From the NCBI GenBank assembly GCA_964057225.1, contig OZ059895.1, positions 18,257,688 through 18,321,687 of the forward strand: a stretch of 64,000 nucleotides of DNA. The letters are read 5' to 3'. Each line of letters begins with the position of its first letter. The stretch's first letter is position 1. This stretch comes from Auanema rhodensis (Eukaryota; Nematoda; Chromadorea; Rhabditida; Rhabditidae). Below, piece after piece: positions 38,491-49,434 of this stretch. The notes under the pieces are model-generated. The model ran no database searches and was not told the DNA's origin. It saw only the letters and a program-made list of their open reading frames with translations. The translations under genes were made by a program, and so were the position numbers.

Positions 38491-40246
38491 CTCCTCGTTT
38501 GCCAATGCAGAGTTGATAGGTGTTATCTGCCTGGCAAGGTATCATAGATAGGGCGATGACGGATAAGAATAGCGGTATGAACGGAAGTGTCTTCTTTGTT
38601 TTGACTGTTCCCTTTTCTACTTTGTTAACGTGAAAACGGACGCTGGGGCTTCTTGTGCGATCTCTGTGCCTGTTATGTGGTCCATATGAAGTGCTGCGAT
38701 TTCGTTGTTGAAATCCGCGATCAGGACAGTTTCCGCGGTTGTATCGGTCGTTTCCTCTGTGCTCCTGTCGATCGTTCCTTCTGCTATCATATCGATCGTT
38801 TCCTCTGCTGTTGTATCGATCATTGTATCTATCGTACCGTTGGGGGCTACGATAATTGTTGTATCCTCGTTGATATCCATTGTTTCTGTTATCCTGTCTG
38901 AAGTTGTGACGGTTATTTTGTCGATCCTCTTGGTATCTTGGTGAGCGGTATCCTCCTCTTCTTTGATTCCATTGCTCTTGTGGTTGTTGTGGTCTTGATT
39001 GATTTCCATAGAATGTTATTGATTGGTGTGTTTGTGATCCGTCATAGATTTTCTCCTGTTGTGATGCTCTCATGTGGTTTATGAGACCATTATTAATCTC
39101 TAGTTGTTCCACGTCTTTAATCAAGTTGTTGACCAAGAGCGAAGGATCCTCGTCAGCTTCCACAGTTTCGGCAATAGTCACGGCTGCATCAAAGGTGATA
39201 GGGCTGCGGTTATTGACATGTGTTCTTAAAGTCTTTCGTAGTCCTCCTAAGAATGAAACTCGTAGTATTCTTTCATCGGCTGTCGAGTCCATGTTGCATG
39301 ATTCATAGGCAAGGTTTCTGCAGCGTTGAGCGAAATTTTGTACCGTTTCGTGCTCTCCTTGTTTCAAATGAGTGAGTTTTGTGAATGCTGCATCTCTCTT
39401 TTCTGGAGGTTGTAATTTCTCCGATAGTATGCGTTTGACGTGGTTCCATCCCTGGCGTAAGTCTTCTGCTGGTATAGTTCGAAGAGCTTCAGCGGCTCTA
39501 TCCGTTCCGAGAAGTAGATAGAGATGGGAAAGTCTCTCGGCAATAGGGACTTGAAGGGCATCGAAATATCCTTCTAGTCTTTGCATGTAGAGGTTGAATG
39601 GAACCGATCCATCATAAAGCGTAGGTTTGTGATGGCGAATAGAAACGTTGTGGGCTCTTGCAATAGGAGAGTTGTCTTGCTCCATCTGCTCTGCCATTTG
39701 AGGGCGACTTCTCTGCTCTGTAACATTCGAAGTCAAATTTACGTTATTGTCTGACGAAGAAGAGACAGGAGACAGAGAGTGCCCGTGCAAAGATTGATCA
39801 GTGGAAGAGGGAGAGTTTCTAGGAATAGGAGAGGTGAGGATTTCCGCATTTGCGGTTTGAACAAGGCGTTGAGGAGAAGTGTGATTTGGAGGACAAGTGT
39901 TAGTGCCGGTATTAACAACTGTTTTTGGAGAGTGAGAAGAGCGTTTGGGCGTAGATTTACTGGATGATGTTTTATTCTTATTCAAGCTAATTGCATGCCT
40001 AGTAGTTTTAATAGCAGTAGTATAAAGTTTCTTAGCAGTTAGCGGTGTACCCGGAATAGGGGGTAATTTCTTTGATTTCGCGTTCGTTTTCGGATATTTC
40101 GCATCTGGTCGGAATGCATCCGGTGGTCCTCTTTTTCTTTGGTTTCTATGCAGTGCTGCTTCCACTGTCTGAGTTTTCTCTGCGCTATTCGTAGCATTTT
40201 GGGCAATATTTCCCGGCGGAGGATTTTGATTCGCTGCGTCAGCCAT
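38474..40246 (-). CDS. gag: Gag-like polyprotein, element B-prime
   Basis: The 590-residue product is identical to that of 29689-31461: disordered N-terminus, capsid-like domain (about 207-365), Arg-rich tail, hydrophobic signal-like segment and termination inside the LTR. Both copies stay open, but the duplication is so recent that this says nothing about selection. Confidence 0.8.
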   Translation of the reverse strand: MADAANQNPPPGNIAQNATNSAEKTQTVEAALHRNQRKRGPPDAFRPDAKYPKTNAKSKKLPPIPGTPLTAKKLYTTAIKTTRHAISLNKNKTSSSKSTPKRSSHSPKTVVNTGTNTCPPNHTSPQRLVQTANAEILTSPIPRNSPSSTDQSLHGHSLSPVSSSSDNNVNLTSNVTEQRSRPQMAEQMEQDNSPIARAHNVSIRHHKPTLYDGSVPFNLYMQRLEGYFDALQVPIAERLSHLYLLLGTDRAAEALRTIPAEDLRQGWNHVKRILSEKLQPPEKRDAAFTKLTHLKQGEHETVQNFAQRCRNLAYESCNMDSTADERILRVSFLGGLRKTLRTHVNNRSPITFDAAVTIAETVEADEDPSLLVNNLIKDVEQLEINNGLINHMRASQQEKIYDGSQTHQSITFYGNQSRPQQPQEQWNQRRGGYRSPRYQEDRQNNRHNFRQDNRNNGYQRGYNNYRSPQRYDRYNDRYNSRGNDRYDSRRNDRQEHRGNDRYNRGNCPDRGFQQRNRSTSYGPHNRHRDRTRSPSVRFHVNKVEKGTVKTKKTLPFIPLFLSVIALSMIPCQADNTYQLCIGKRGAIRVL

Positions 40247-41353
40247 CTTTGTTGGTTTCCTGGAAGGAAATTATTAACCAACAAAGACTGAGCTTATATT
40301 ATACAAAACGTAAGAGACAATATGGGGTTGGTATGCGCGACTCCTGTTCCTGTCAGGGGGCCAGCCTGCAGCGGGTCTCTAGTCGGAGAATAGCCTGGTC
40401 AGGTTCATACACGAGTCCGCAACTACGTGTGACCTTTAGTAAAGGACCAAGTTCTTATCTCTCGAAGAGGCATGAGATATGAGACAGTGGTCTGTGTATT
40501 GCTCCTTTTCAGTCATGGACAAGATCAGGTACACAGGCTTCTCATACTCACTTTTCCAGACTTCTCTTACCTAAGCAAACCCCCAAAAGACGTTCCCTTT
40601 TAACGTTACTTCTGTTCCCCTGGGTCTTGCTAGGTGGGACCACTCAACTTCAAAATATTCTTTAATTCTCATATGGGACCAAAAAGGGTTAATTTCAAAT
40701 GATTGCGCGTCTTATATCAAAAAGTGTACGCCTCCGCGCGATGTCCCGAGAATGTCTGGTATTGTTTCTTACGGGGCTTTCTCATAAAAATGCGTTAGAT
40801 ATCAAGAATAGTGGTTTTGTTTATGAATCAATGTTTTCAGAATGATTTATGAATAGATTTTCAAAATTAGCTTGTGATAAGAAGTTTTCAAGATGACTTA
40901 TGGGTAAGTGTTGCAATATGAATAAATGTCTTTAAGATATTTCATGAATTGATAGTTTTTAATATTATTCGTGGTTAAATATTTTAATATGCTTGTTCCA
41001 AAAAGAGTTTTTATGCATTATATGCTTTTAACATACAGGAAAGTAGAGGAATAAAGTAGGAATATAGATTGTAATAGATAATATGTATAAGACATTTTTT
41101 TCAAATAGATATATCAGAAATGATGTTAGAAGAATGATATTTAGAGATAAATTCGAATTACTAGATTAAATTGAAGTTTTTGTTTTAGATACAAAATTGA
41201 CTTGAAAGTTTGAAATATTAAATTAAATTAGAATTTTGGATATGAAATCAAGATAAATTTTTAGAGTAGAAATAGATTTCAAAGAAAGAGAAAGTAATTT
41301 AAAGGTGAGAAAAGTAGCGGCAATGGTCCATAGAGATTCGTCCCTTATAGACG
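40247..41353 (-). other. Element B-prime leader
   Basis: Copy of 31462-32568. The predicted intron is at 40260-40570, the gag-start inverted repeat at 40247-40286, and the primer-site hairpin at 41333-41359, which reaches into the primer site. Confidence 0.65.
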
Positions 41354-41372
41354 AATCTCGGTGGAACCTCCA
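41354..41372 (-). other. Primer-binding site, tRNA-Gln (element B-prime)
   Basis: Copy of 32569-32587. Confidence 0.85.
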
Positions 41373-41711
41373 CGTTCCATATTGGTTCCTAGGGTTCCGG
41401 CTAGGTAACCATATGGACTTTAATAGTGTGAATGCCATTGTAAAAGTAACAGAGAGTAGAGAAAAAGAAGTTTATTCAGAATATGGAAATACAATTATAA
41501 AAGCAAAATACAATAATCAAATAAATGAAACTACATGTTATGAGAAAGCCAACCTAGTTGCTTTCTCAGGGGTTTATATAGCAAAATATTAATTACAAAT
41601 ATAATTGAATTTATACCAAAAGTAGTTCAGGTCTAGTTTCTTATTGAATTCTATTAACCAAAAGTCGGTTGACGTTGTCAACCGCCTTCTTTATAAGACA
41701 CGTATGGAACA
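41373..41711 (-). repeat. Element B-prime 5' LTR (subfamily 2)
   Basis: Copy of 32588-32926. Confidence 0.85.
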
Positions 41712-41715
41712 AGGT
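41712..41715. repeat. Target-site duplication of element B-prime (right)
   Basis: AGGT, copied with the element. Confidence 0.8.
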
Positions 41716-41792
41716 AAAACCAAGTGCATTATGACGCTTGAAGCATTTTCCAATGTCGTCATTTTCTACATTTTCAAAACAAAAAAGATTTC

Positions 41793-41864
41793 TGGAGATA
41801 TGGGGAATTGAACCCCAGCCCTCTCCCATGCGAAGGGAGCGCTCTACCTTTGAGCTATATCCCC
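41793..41864 (-). tRNA. tRNA-Ala(CGC)
   Basis: C-G; T6; D-loop AAAGGTA. Confidence 0.9.
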
Positions 41865-42013
41865 ACACATGTACGTGTTTCAAGTTCTTTATTCAAACCT
41901 ACAGTACTTCGAGACTATAAATGAAAAATTGGAGGTAAAACCAAGTGCATTATGACGCTTGAAGCATTTTCCAATGTCGTCATTTTCTACATTTTCAAAA
42001 CAAAAAAGATTTC

Positions 42014-42085
42014 TGGAGATATGGGGAATTGAACCCCAGCCCTCTCCCATGCTAAGGGAGCGCTCTACCACTGAGCTATATCCCC
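42014..42085 (-). tRNA. tRNA-Ala(AGC)
   Basis: A-G; T6; 221-bp interval. Confidence 0.96.
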
Positions 42086-42277
42086 ACACATGTACGTGTT
42101 TCCAGTTCTTTATTGAAACCTACAGTACTTCGAGACTATAAATGAAATATTGGAGGTAAAACTAAGTGCTGTCTACGTTGTTTCAATTGAAAATCAATGG
42201 GATACTTTCTGTATTATGACGCTTGAAGCATTTTCCAATGTGGTAGTCTTCTACATTTTCAAAACAAAAAGGATTTC

Positions 42278-42349
42278 TGGAGATATGGGGAATTGAACCC
42301 CAGCCCTCTCCCATGCGAAGGGAGCGCTCTACCTTTGAGCTATATCCCC
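42278..42349 (-). tRNA. tRNA-Ala(CGC)
   Basis: C-G; T5; D-loop AAAGGTA. Confidence 0.9.
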
Positions 42350-42498
42350 ACACATGTACGTGTTTCAAGTTCTTTATTCAAACCTACAGTACTTCGAGAC
42401 TATAAATGAAAAATTGGAGGTAAAACCAAGTGCATTATGACGCTTGAAGCATTTTCCAATGTCGTCATTTTCTACATTTTCAAAACAAAAAAGATTTC

Positions 42499-42570
42499 TG
42501 GAGATATGGGGAATTGAACCCCAGCCCTCTCCCATGCTAAGGGAGCGCTCTACCACTGAGCTATATCCCC
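42499..42570 (-). tRNA. tRNA-Ala(AGC)
   Basis: A-G; T6; 221-bp interval. Confidence 0.96.
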
Positions 42571-42762
42571 ACACATGTACGTGTTTCCAGTTCTTTATTG
42601 AAACCTACAGTACTTCGAGACTATAAATGAAATATTGGAGGTAAAACTAAGTGCTGTCTACGTTGTTTCAATTGAAAATCAATGGGATACTTTCTGTATT
42701 ATGACGCTTGAAGCATTTTCCAATGTGGTAGTCTTCTACATTTTCAAAACAAAAAAGATTTC

Positions 42763-42834
42763 TGGAGATATGGGGAATTGAACCCCAGCCCTCTCCCATG
42801 CTAAGGGAGCGCTCTACCACTGAGCTATATCCCC
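42763..42834 (-). tRNA. tRNA-Ala(AGC)
   Basis: A-G; T6. Confidence 0.96.
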
Positions 42835-43026
42835 ACACATGTACGTGTTTCCAGTTCTTTATTGAAACCTACAGTACTTCGAGACTATAAATGAAATATT
42901 GGAGGTAAAACCAAGTGCTGTCTACGTTGTTTCAATTGAAAATCAATGGGATACTTTCTGTATTATGACTCTTGAAGCATTTCTTAATGTCATTATCTTC
43001 TACATTTTCAAAACAAAAAGGATTTC

Positions 43027-43098
43027 TGGAGATATGGGGAATTGAACCCCAGCCCTCTCCCATGCGAAGGGAGCGCTCTACCACTGAGCTATATCCCC
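43027..43098 (-). tRNA. tRNA-Ala(CGC)
   Basis: C-G; T5. Confidence 0.96.
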
Positions 43099-43290
43099 AC
43101 ACATGTACGTGTTTCAAGTTGTTTATTCAAACCTACAGTACCTCGAGACTATAAATGAAATATTGGAGGTAAAACCAAGTGCTGTCTACGTTGTTTCAAT
43201 TGAAAATCAATAGAATACTCTCTGTATTATGACTCTTGAAGCATTTCTTAATGTCATTATCTTCTACATTTTCAAAACAAAAAGGATTTC

Positions 43291-43362
43291 TGGAGATATG
43301 GGGAATTGAACCCCAGCCCTCTCCCATGCTAAGGGAGCGCTCTACCACTGAGCTATATCCCC
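43291..43362 (-). tRNA. tRNA-Ala(AGC)
   Basis: A-G; T5. Confidence 0.96.
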
Positions 43363-43554
43363 ACACATGTACGTGTTTCCAGTTCTTTATTGAAACCTAC
43401 AGTACTTCGAGACTATAAATGAAATATTGGAGGTAAAACTAAGTGCTGTCTACGTTGTTTCAATTGAAAATCAATGGGATACTTTCTGTATTATGACGCT
43501 TGAAGCATTTTCCAATGTGGTAGTCTTCTACATTTTCAAAACAAAAAGGATTTC

Positions 43555-43626
43555 TGGAGATATGGGGAATTGAACCCCAGACCTCTCCCATGCGAAGGGA
43601 GCGCTCTACCACTGAGCTATATCCCC
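43555..43626 (-). tRNA. tRNA-Ala(CGC)
   Basis: C-T; T5. Confidence 0.96.
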
Positions 43627-43818
43627 ACACATGTACGTGTTTCAAGTTGTTTATTCAAACCTACAGTACCTCGAGACTATAAATGAAGTATTGGAGGTGA
43701 AACCAAGTGCTGTCTACGTTGTTTCAATTGAAAATCAATAGAATACTCTCTGTATTATGACTCTTGAAGCATTTCTTAATGTCATTATCTTCTACATTTT
43801 CAAAACAAAAAGGATTTC

Positions 43819-43890
43819 TGGAGATATGGGGAATTGAACCCCAGCCCTCTCCCATGCGAAGGGAGCGCTCTACCACTGAGCTATATCCCC
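43819..43890 (-). tRNA. tRNA-Ala(CGC)
   Basis: C-G; T5. Confidence 0.96.
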
Positions 43891-44082
43891 ACACATGTAC
43901 GTGTTTCAAGTTCTTTATTCAAACCTACAGTACTTCGAGACTATAAATGAAATATTGGAGGTAAAACCAAGTGCTGTCTACGTTGTTTCAACTGAAAATC
44001 AATAGAATACTCTCTGTATTATGACTCTTGAAGCATTTCTTAATGTCATTATCTTCTACATTTTCAAAACAAAAAGGATTTC

Positions 44083-44154
44083 TGGAGATATGGGGAATTG
44101 AACCCCAGCCCTCTCCCATGCGAAGGGAGCGCTCTACCACTGAGCTATATCCCC
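44083..44154 (-). tRNA. tRNA-Ala(CGC)
   Basis: C-G; T5. Confidence 0.96.
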
Positions 44155-44346
44155 ACACATGTACGTGTTTCAAGTTCTTTATTCAAACCTACAGTACTTC
44201 GAGACTATAAATGAAATATTGGAGGTGAAACCAAGTGCTGTCTACGTTATTTCAGATAGAAAATAATAGAATAATCTCTGTATTATGACTCTTGAAGCAT
44301 TTCTTAATGTCATTATCTTCTACATTTTCAAAACAAAAAGGATTTC

Positions 44347-44418
44347 TGGAGATATGGGGAATTGAACCCCAGCCCTCTCCCATGCGAAGGGAGCGCTCTA
44401 CCACTGAGCTATATCCCC
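44347..44418 (-). tRNA. tRNA-Ala(CGC)
   Basis: C-G; T5. Confidence 0.96.
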
Positions 44419-44610
44419 ACACATGTACGTGTTTCAAGTTCTTTATTCAAACCTACAGTACTTCGAGACTATAAATGAAATATTGGAGGTAAAACCAAGT
44501 GCTGTCTACGTTGTTTCAACTGAAAATCAATAGAATACTCTCTGTATTATGACTCTTGAAGCATTTCTTAATGTCATTATCTTCTACATTTTCAAAACAA
44601 AAAGGATTTC

Positions 44611-44682
44611 TGGAGATATGGGGAATTGAACCCCAGCCCTCTCCCATGCTAAGGGAGCGCTCTACCACTGAGCTATATCCCC
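44611..44682 (-). tRNA. tRNA-Ala(AGC)
   Basis: A-G; T5. Confidence 0.96.
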
Positions 44683-44874
44683 ACACATGTACGTGTTTCA
44701 AGTTGTTTATTCAAACCTACAGTACCTCGAGACTATAAATGAAAAATTGGAGGTAAAACCAAGTGCTGTCTACGTTGTTTCAATTGAAAATCAATAGAAT
44801 ACTTTCTGTATTATGACTCTTGAAGCATTTCTTAATGTCATTATCTTCTACATATCCAAAACAAAAAGGATTTC

Positions 44875-44946
44875 TGGAGATATGGGGAATTGAACCCCAG
44901 ACCTCTCCCATGCGAAGGGAGCGCTCTACCACTGAGCTATATCCCT
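44875..44946 (-). tRNA. tRNA-Ala(CGC)
   Basis: C-T; T5; G1 changed to A. Confidence 0.88.
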
Positions 44947-45138
44947 ACACATGTACGTGTTTCAAGTTCTTTATTCAAACCTACAGTACTTCGAGACTAT
45001 AAATGAAATATTGGAGGTGAAACCAAGTGCTGTCTACGTTATTTCAGATAGAAAATAATAGAATAATCTCTGTATTATGACGCTTGAAGCATATTCCAAT
45101 GTCGTCATTTTCTACATTTTCAAAACAAAAAAGATTTC

Positions 45139-45210
45139 TGGAGATATGGGGAATTGAACCCCAGCCCTCTCCCATGCTAAGGGAGCGCTCTACCACTGAG
45201 CTATATCCCC
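45139..45210 (-). tRNA. tRNA-Ala(AGC)
   Basis: A-G; T6. Confidence 0.96.
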
Positions 45211-45402
45211 ACACATGTACGTGTTTCCAGTTCTTTATTGAAACCTACAGTACTTCGAGACTATAAATGAAATATTGGAGGTAAAACTAACTGCTGTCTA
45301 CGTTGTTTCAATTGAAAATCAATGGGATACTTTCTGTATTATGACGCTTGAAGCATTTTCCAATGTGGTAGTCTTCTACATTTTCAAAACAAAAAGGATT
45401 TC

Positions 45403-45474
45403 TGGAGATATGGGGAATTGAACCCCAGCCCTCTCCCATGCTAAGGGAGCGCTCTACCACTGAGCTATATCCCC
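45403..45474 (-). tRNA. tRNA-Ala(AGC)
   Basis: A-G; T5. Confidence 0.96.
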
Positions 45475-45666
45475 ACACATGTACGTGTTTCCAGTTCTTT
45501 ATTGAAACCTACAGTACTTCGAGACTATAAATGAAATATTGGAGGTAAAACTAACTGCTGTCTACGTTGTTTCAATTGAAAATCAATGGGATACTTTCTG
45601 TATTATGACGCTTGAAGCATTTTCCAATGTGGTAGTCTTCTACATTTTCAAAACAAAAAGGATTTC

Positions 45667-45738
45667 TGGAGATATGGGGAATTGAACCCCAGCCCTCTCC
45701 CATGCGAAGGGAGCGCTCTACCTTTGAGCTATATCCCC
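45667..45738 (-). tRNA. tRNA-Ala(CGC)
   Basis: C-G; T5; D-loop AAAGGTA. Confidence 0.9.
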
Positions 45739-45930
45739 ACACATGTACGTGTTTCAAGTTGTTTATTCAAACCTACAGTACCTCGAGACTATAAATGAAA
45801 AATTGGAGGTAAAACCAAGTGCTGTCTACGTTGTTTCAATTGAAAATCAATAGAATACTTTCTGTATTATGACTCTTGAAGCATTTCTTAATGTCATCAT
45901 CTTCTACATTTTTAAAACAAAAAGAATTTC

Positions 45931-46002
45931 TGGAGATATGGGGAATTGAACCCCAGACCTCTCCCATGCGAAGGGAGCGCTCTACCACTGAGCTATATCC
46001 CC
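45931..46002 (-). tRNA. tRNA-Ala(CGC)
   Basis: C-T; T5. Confidence 0.96.
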
Positions 46003-46194
46003 ACACATGTACGTGTTTCAAGTTGTTTATTCAAACCTACAGTACCTCGAGACTATAAATGAAATATTGGAGGTAAAACTAAGTGCTGTCTACGTTGTTT
46101 CAATTGAAAATCAATGGGATACTTTCTGTATTATGACGCTTGAAGCATTTTCCAATGTGGTAGTCTTCTACATTTTCAAAACAAAAAGGATTTC

Positions 46195-46266
46195 TGGAGA
46201 TATGGGGAATTGAACCCCAGCCCTCGACCATGCGACGGGAGCGCTCTACCACTGAGCTATATCCCC
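46195..46266 (-). tRNA. tRNA-Ala(CGC), damaged anticodon arm
   Basis: C-G; T5; anticodon loop GTCGCAT and 3' stem strand GGTCG. Two stem pairs are lost and the first loop base changed; function doubtful. Confidence 0.7.
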
Positions 46267-46458
46267 ACACATGTATGTGTTTCAAGTTGTTTATTCAAAC
46301 CTACAGTACCTCGAGACTATAAATGAAATATTGGAGGTAAAACTAAGTGCTGTCTACGTTGTTTCAATTGAAAATCAATGGGATACTTTCTGTATTATGA
46401 CGCTTGAAGCATTTTCCAATGTCGTCATTTTCTACATTTTCAAAACAAAAAAGATTTC

Positions 46459-46530
46459 TGGAGATATGGGGAATTGAACCCCAGCCCTCTCCCATGCTAA
46501 GGGAGCGCTCTACCACTGAGCTATATCCCC
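46459..46530 (-). tRNA. tRNA-Ala(AGC)
   Basis: A-G; T6. Confidence 0.96.
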
Positions 46531-46722
46531 ACACATGTACGTATTTCCAGTTCTTTATTGAAACCTACAGTACTTCGAGACTATAAATGAAATATTGGAG
46601 GTAAAACTAAGTGCTGTCTACGTTGTTTCAATTGAAAATCAATGGGATACTTTCTGTATTATGACGCTTGAAGCATTTTCCAATGTGGTAGTCTTCTACA
46701 TTTTCAAAACAAAAAGGATTTC

Positions 46723-46794
46723 TGGAGATATGGGGAATTGAACCCCAGCCCTCGACCATGCGAAGGGAGCGCTCTACCACTGAGCTATATCCCC
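46723..46794 (-). tRNA. tRNA-Ala(CGC), weak anticodon stem
   Basis: C-G; T5; 3' stem strand GGTCG, two mismatches. Confidence 0.75.
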
Positions 46795-46986
46795 ACACAT
46801 GTATGTGTTTCAAGTTGTTTATTCAAACCTACAGTACCTCGAGACTATAAATGAAATATTGGAGGTAAAACCAAGTGCTGTCTACGTTGTTTCAATTGAA
46901 AATCAATGGGATACTTTCTGTATTATGACGCTTGAAGCATTTTCCAATGTCGTCATTTTCTACATTTTCAAAACAAAAAAGATTTC

Positions 46987-47058
46987 TGGAGATATGGGGA
47001 ATTGAACCCCAGCCCTCTCCCATGCTAAGGGAGCGCTCTACCACTGAGCTATATCCCC
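46987..47058 (-). tRNA. tRNA-Ala(AGC)
   Basis: A-G; T6. Confidence 0.96.
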
Positions 47059-47250
47059 ACACATGTACGTGTTTCCAGTTCTTTATTGAAACCTACAGTA
47101 CTTCGAGACTATAAATGAAATATTGGAGGTAAAACTAAGTGCTGTCTACGTTGTTTCAATTGAAAATCAACGGGATACTTTCTGTATTATGACGCTTGAA
47201 GCATTTTCCAATGTGGTAGTCTTCTACATTTTCAAAACAAAAAGGATTTC

Positions 47251-47322
47251 TGGAGATATGGGGAATTGAACCCCAGCCCTCTCCCATGCGAAGGGAGCGC
47301 TCTACCACTGAGCTATATCCCC
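47251..47322 (-). tRNA. tRNA-Ala(CGC)
   Basis: C-G; T5. Confidence 0.96.
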
Positions 47323-47514
47323 ACACATGTACGTGTTTCAAGTTGTTTATTCAAACCTACAGTACCTCGAGACTATAAATGAAATATTGGAGGTAAAACC
47401 AAGTGCTGTCTACGTTGTTTCAATTGAAAATCAATGGGATACTTTCTGTATTATGACGCTTGAAGCATTTTCCAATGTGGTAGTCTTCTACATTTCCAAA
47501 ACAAAAAGGATTTC

Positions 47515-47586
47515 TGGAGATATGGGGAATTGAACCCCAGCCCTCTCCCATGCGAAGGGAGCGCTCTACCATTGAGCTATATCCCC
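47515..47586 (-). tRNA. tRNA-Ala(CGC)
   Basis: C-G; T5; D-loop AATGGTA. Confidence 0.94.
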
Positions 47587-47778
47587 ACACATGTACGTGT
47601 TTCCAGTTCTTTATTGAAACCTACAGTACTTCGAGACTATAAATGAAATATTGGAGGTAAAACTAAGTGCTGTCTACGTTGTTTCAATTGAAAATCAACG
47701 GGATACTTTCTGTATTATGACGCTTGAAGCATTTTCCAATGTGGTAGTCTTCTACATTTTCAAAACAAAAAGGATTTC

Positions 47779-47850
47779 TGGAGATATGGGGAATTGAACC
47801 CCAGCCCTCTCCCATGCGAAGGGAGCGCTCTACCATTGAGCTATATCCCC
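47779..47850 (-). tRNA. tRNA-Ala(CGC)
   Basis: C-G; T5; D-loop AATGGTA. Confidence 0.94.
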
Positions 47851-48042
47851 ACACATGTACGTGTTTCAAGTTGTTTATTCAAACCTACAGTACCTCGAGA
47901 CTATAAATGAAATATTGGAGGTAAAACCAAGTGCTGTCTACGTTGTTTCAATTGAAAATCAATGGGATACTTTCTGTATTATGACGCTTGAAGCATTTTC
48001 CAATGTCGTCATTTTCTACATTTTCAAAACAAAAAAGATTTC

Positions 48043-48114
48043 TGGAGATATGGGGAATTGAACCCCAGCCCTCTCCCATGCTAAGGGAGCGCTCTACCAC
48101 TGAGCTATATCCCC
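48043..48114 (-). tRNA. tRNA-Ala(AGC)
   Basis: A-G; T6. Confidence 0.96.
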
Positions 48115-48306
48115 ACACATGTACGTGTTTCCAGTTCTTTATTGAAACCTACAGTACTTCGAGACTATAAATGAAATATTGGAGGTAAAACTAAGTGCTG
48201 TCTACGTTGTTTCAATTGAAAATCAATGGGATACTTTCTGTATTATGACGCTTGAAGCATTTTCCAATGTGGTAGTCTTCTACATTTTCAAAACAAAAAG
48301 GATTTC

Positions 48307-48378
48307 TGGAGATATGGGGAATTGAACCCCAGCCCTCTCCCATGCGAAGGGAGCGCTCTACCACTGAGCTATATTCCC
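48307..48378 (-). tRNA. tRNA-Ala(CGC)
   Basis: C-G; T5; G4 changed to A, acceptor mismatch. Confidence 0.88.
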
Positions 48379-48570
48379 ACACATGTACGTGTTTCAAGTT
48401 GTTTATTCAAACCTACAGTACCTCGAGACTATAAATGAAATATTGGAGGTAAAACCAAGTGCTGTCTACGTTGTTTCAATTGAAAATCAATGGGATACTT
48501 TCTGTATTATGACGCTTGAAGCATTTCTTAATGTCATTATCTTCTACATTTTCAAAACAAAAAGGATTTC

Positions 48571-48642
48571 TGGAGATATGGGGAATTGAACCCCAGCCCT
48601 CTCCCATGCTAAGGGAGCGCTCTACCACTGAGCTATATCCCC
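48571..48642 (-). tRNA. tRNA-Ala(AGC)
   Basis: A-G; T5. Confidence 0.96.
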
Positions 48643-48834
48643 ACACATATCCGTGTCTCAATTTCTTTATTCAATTATTCAGTACTTCGAGACTATAAAT
48701 GAAATATTGGAGGTGAAAACAAGTGCTGTCTACGTTATTTCAGATAGAAAATAATAGAATAATCTCTGTATTATGACGCTTGAAGCATTTCTTAATGTCA
48801 TTATCTTCTACATTTTCAAAACAAAAAGGATTTC

Positions 48835-48906
48835 TGGAGATATGGGGAATTGAACCCCAGCCCTCTCCCATGCTAAGGGAGCGCTCTACCACTGAGCTAT
48901 ATCCCC
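48835..48906 (-). tRNA. tRNA-Ala(AGC)
   Basis: A-G; T5. Confidence 0.96.
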
Positions 48907-49098
48907 ACACATATCCGTGTCTCAATTTCTTTATTCAAATATTCAGTACTTCGAGACTATAAATGAAATATTGGAGGTGAAAACAAGTGCTGTCTACGTT
49001 ATTTCAGATAGAAAATAATAGAATAATCTCTGTATTATGACGCTTGAAGCATTTCTTAATGTCATTATCTTCTACATTTTCAAAACAAAAAGGATTTC

Positions 49099-49170
49099 TG
49101 GAGATATGGGGAATTGAACCCCAGCCCTCTCCCATGCTAAGGGAGCGCTCTACCACTGAGCTATATCCCC
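49099..49170 (-). tRNA. tRNA-Ala(AGC)
   Basis: A-G; T5. Confidence 0.96.
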
Positions 49171-49362
49171 ACACATGTACGTGTTTCCAGTTCTTTATTG
49201 AAACCTACAGTACTTCGAGACTATAAATGAAATATTGGAGGTAAAACTAAGTGCTGTCTACGTTGTTTCAATTGAAAATCAATGGGATACTTTCTGTATT
49301 ATGACGCTTGAAGCATTTTCCAATGTGGTAGTCTTCTACATTTTCAAAACAAAAAGGATTTC

Positions 49363-49434
49363 TGGAGATATGGGGAATTGAACCCCAGCCCTCTCCCATG
49401 CGAAGGGAGCGCTCTACCACTGAGCTATATTCCC
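49363..49434 (-). tRNA. tRNA-Ala(CGC)
   Basis: C-G; T5; G4 changed to A, copy of 48307. Confidence 0.88.

Larger units (their letters stand above)
38082..41711 (-). mobile_element. Element B-prime: gag-only LTR retroelement, copy 2
   Basis: Duplicate of 29297-32926 at an offset of 8785. It arose by segmental duplication, not by a second transposition, because the surrounding tRNA units and the target duplication are copied too. No difference from copy 1 was seen inside the element. Confidence 0.9.
36998..45705. repeat. 8785-bp-period tandem duplication, copy 2
   Basis: Second copy of 28213-36920, carrying element B-prime. See copy 1 for the boundaries and the single difference noticed. Confidence 0.93.

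Noticed and set aside
38082-41711. Element B-prime as a second transposition event
   Set aside because: The flanking tRNA units and target duplication are copied in register for about 8.7 kb, so it is a segmental duplication.
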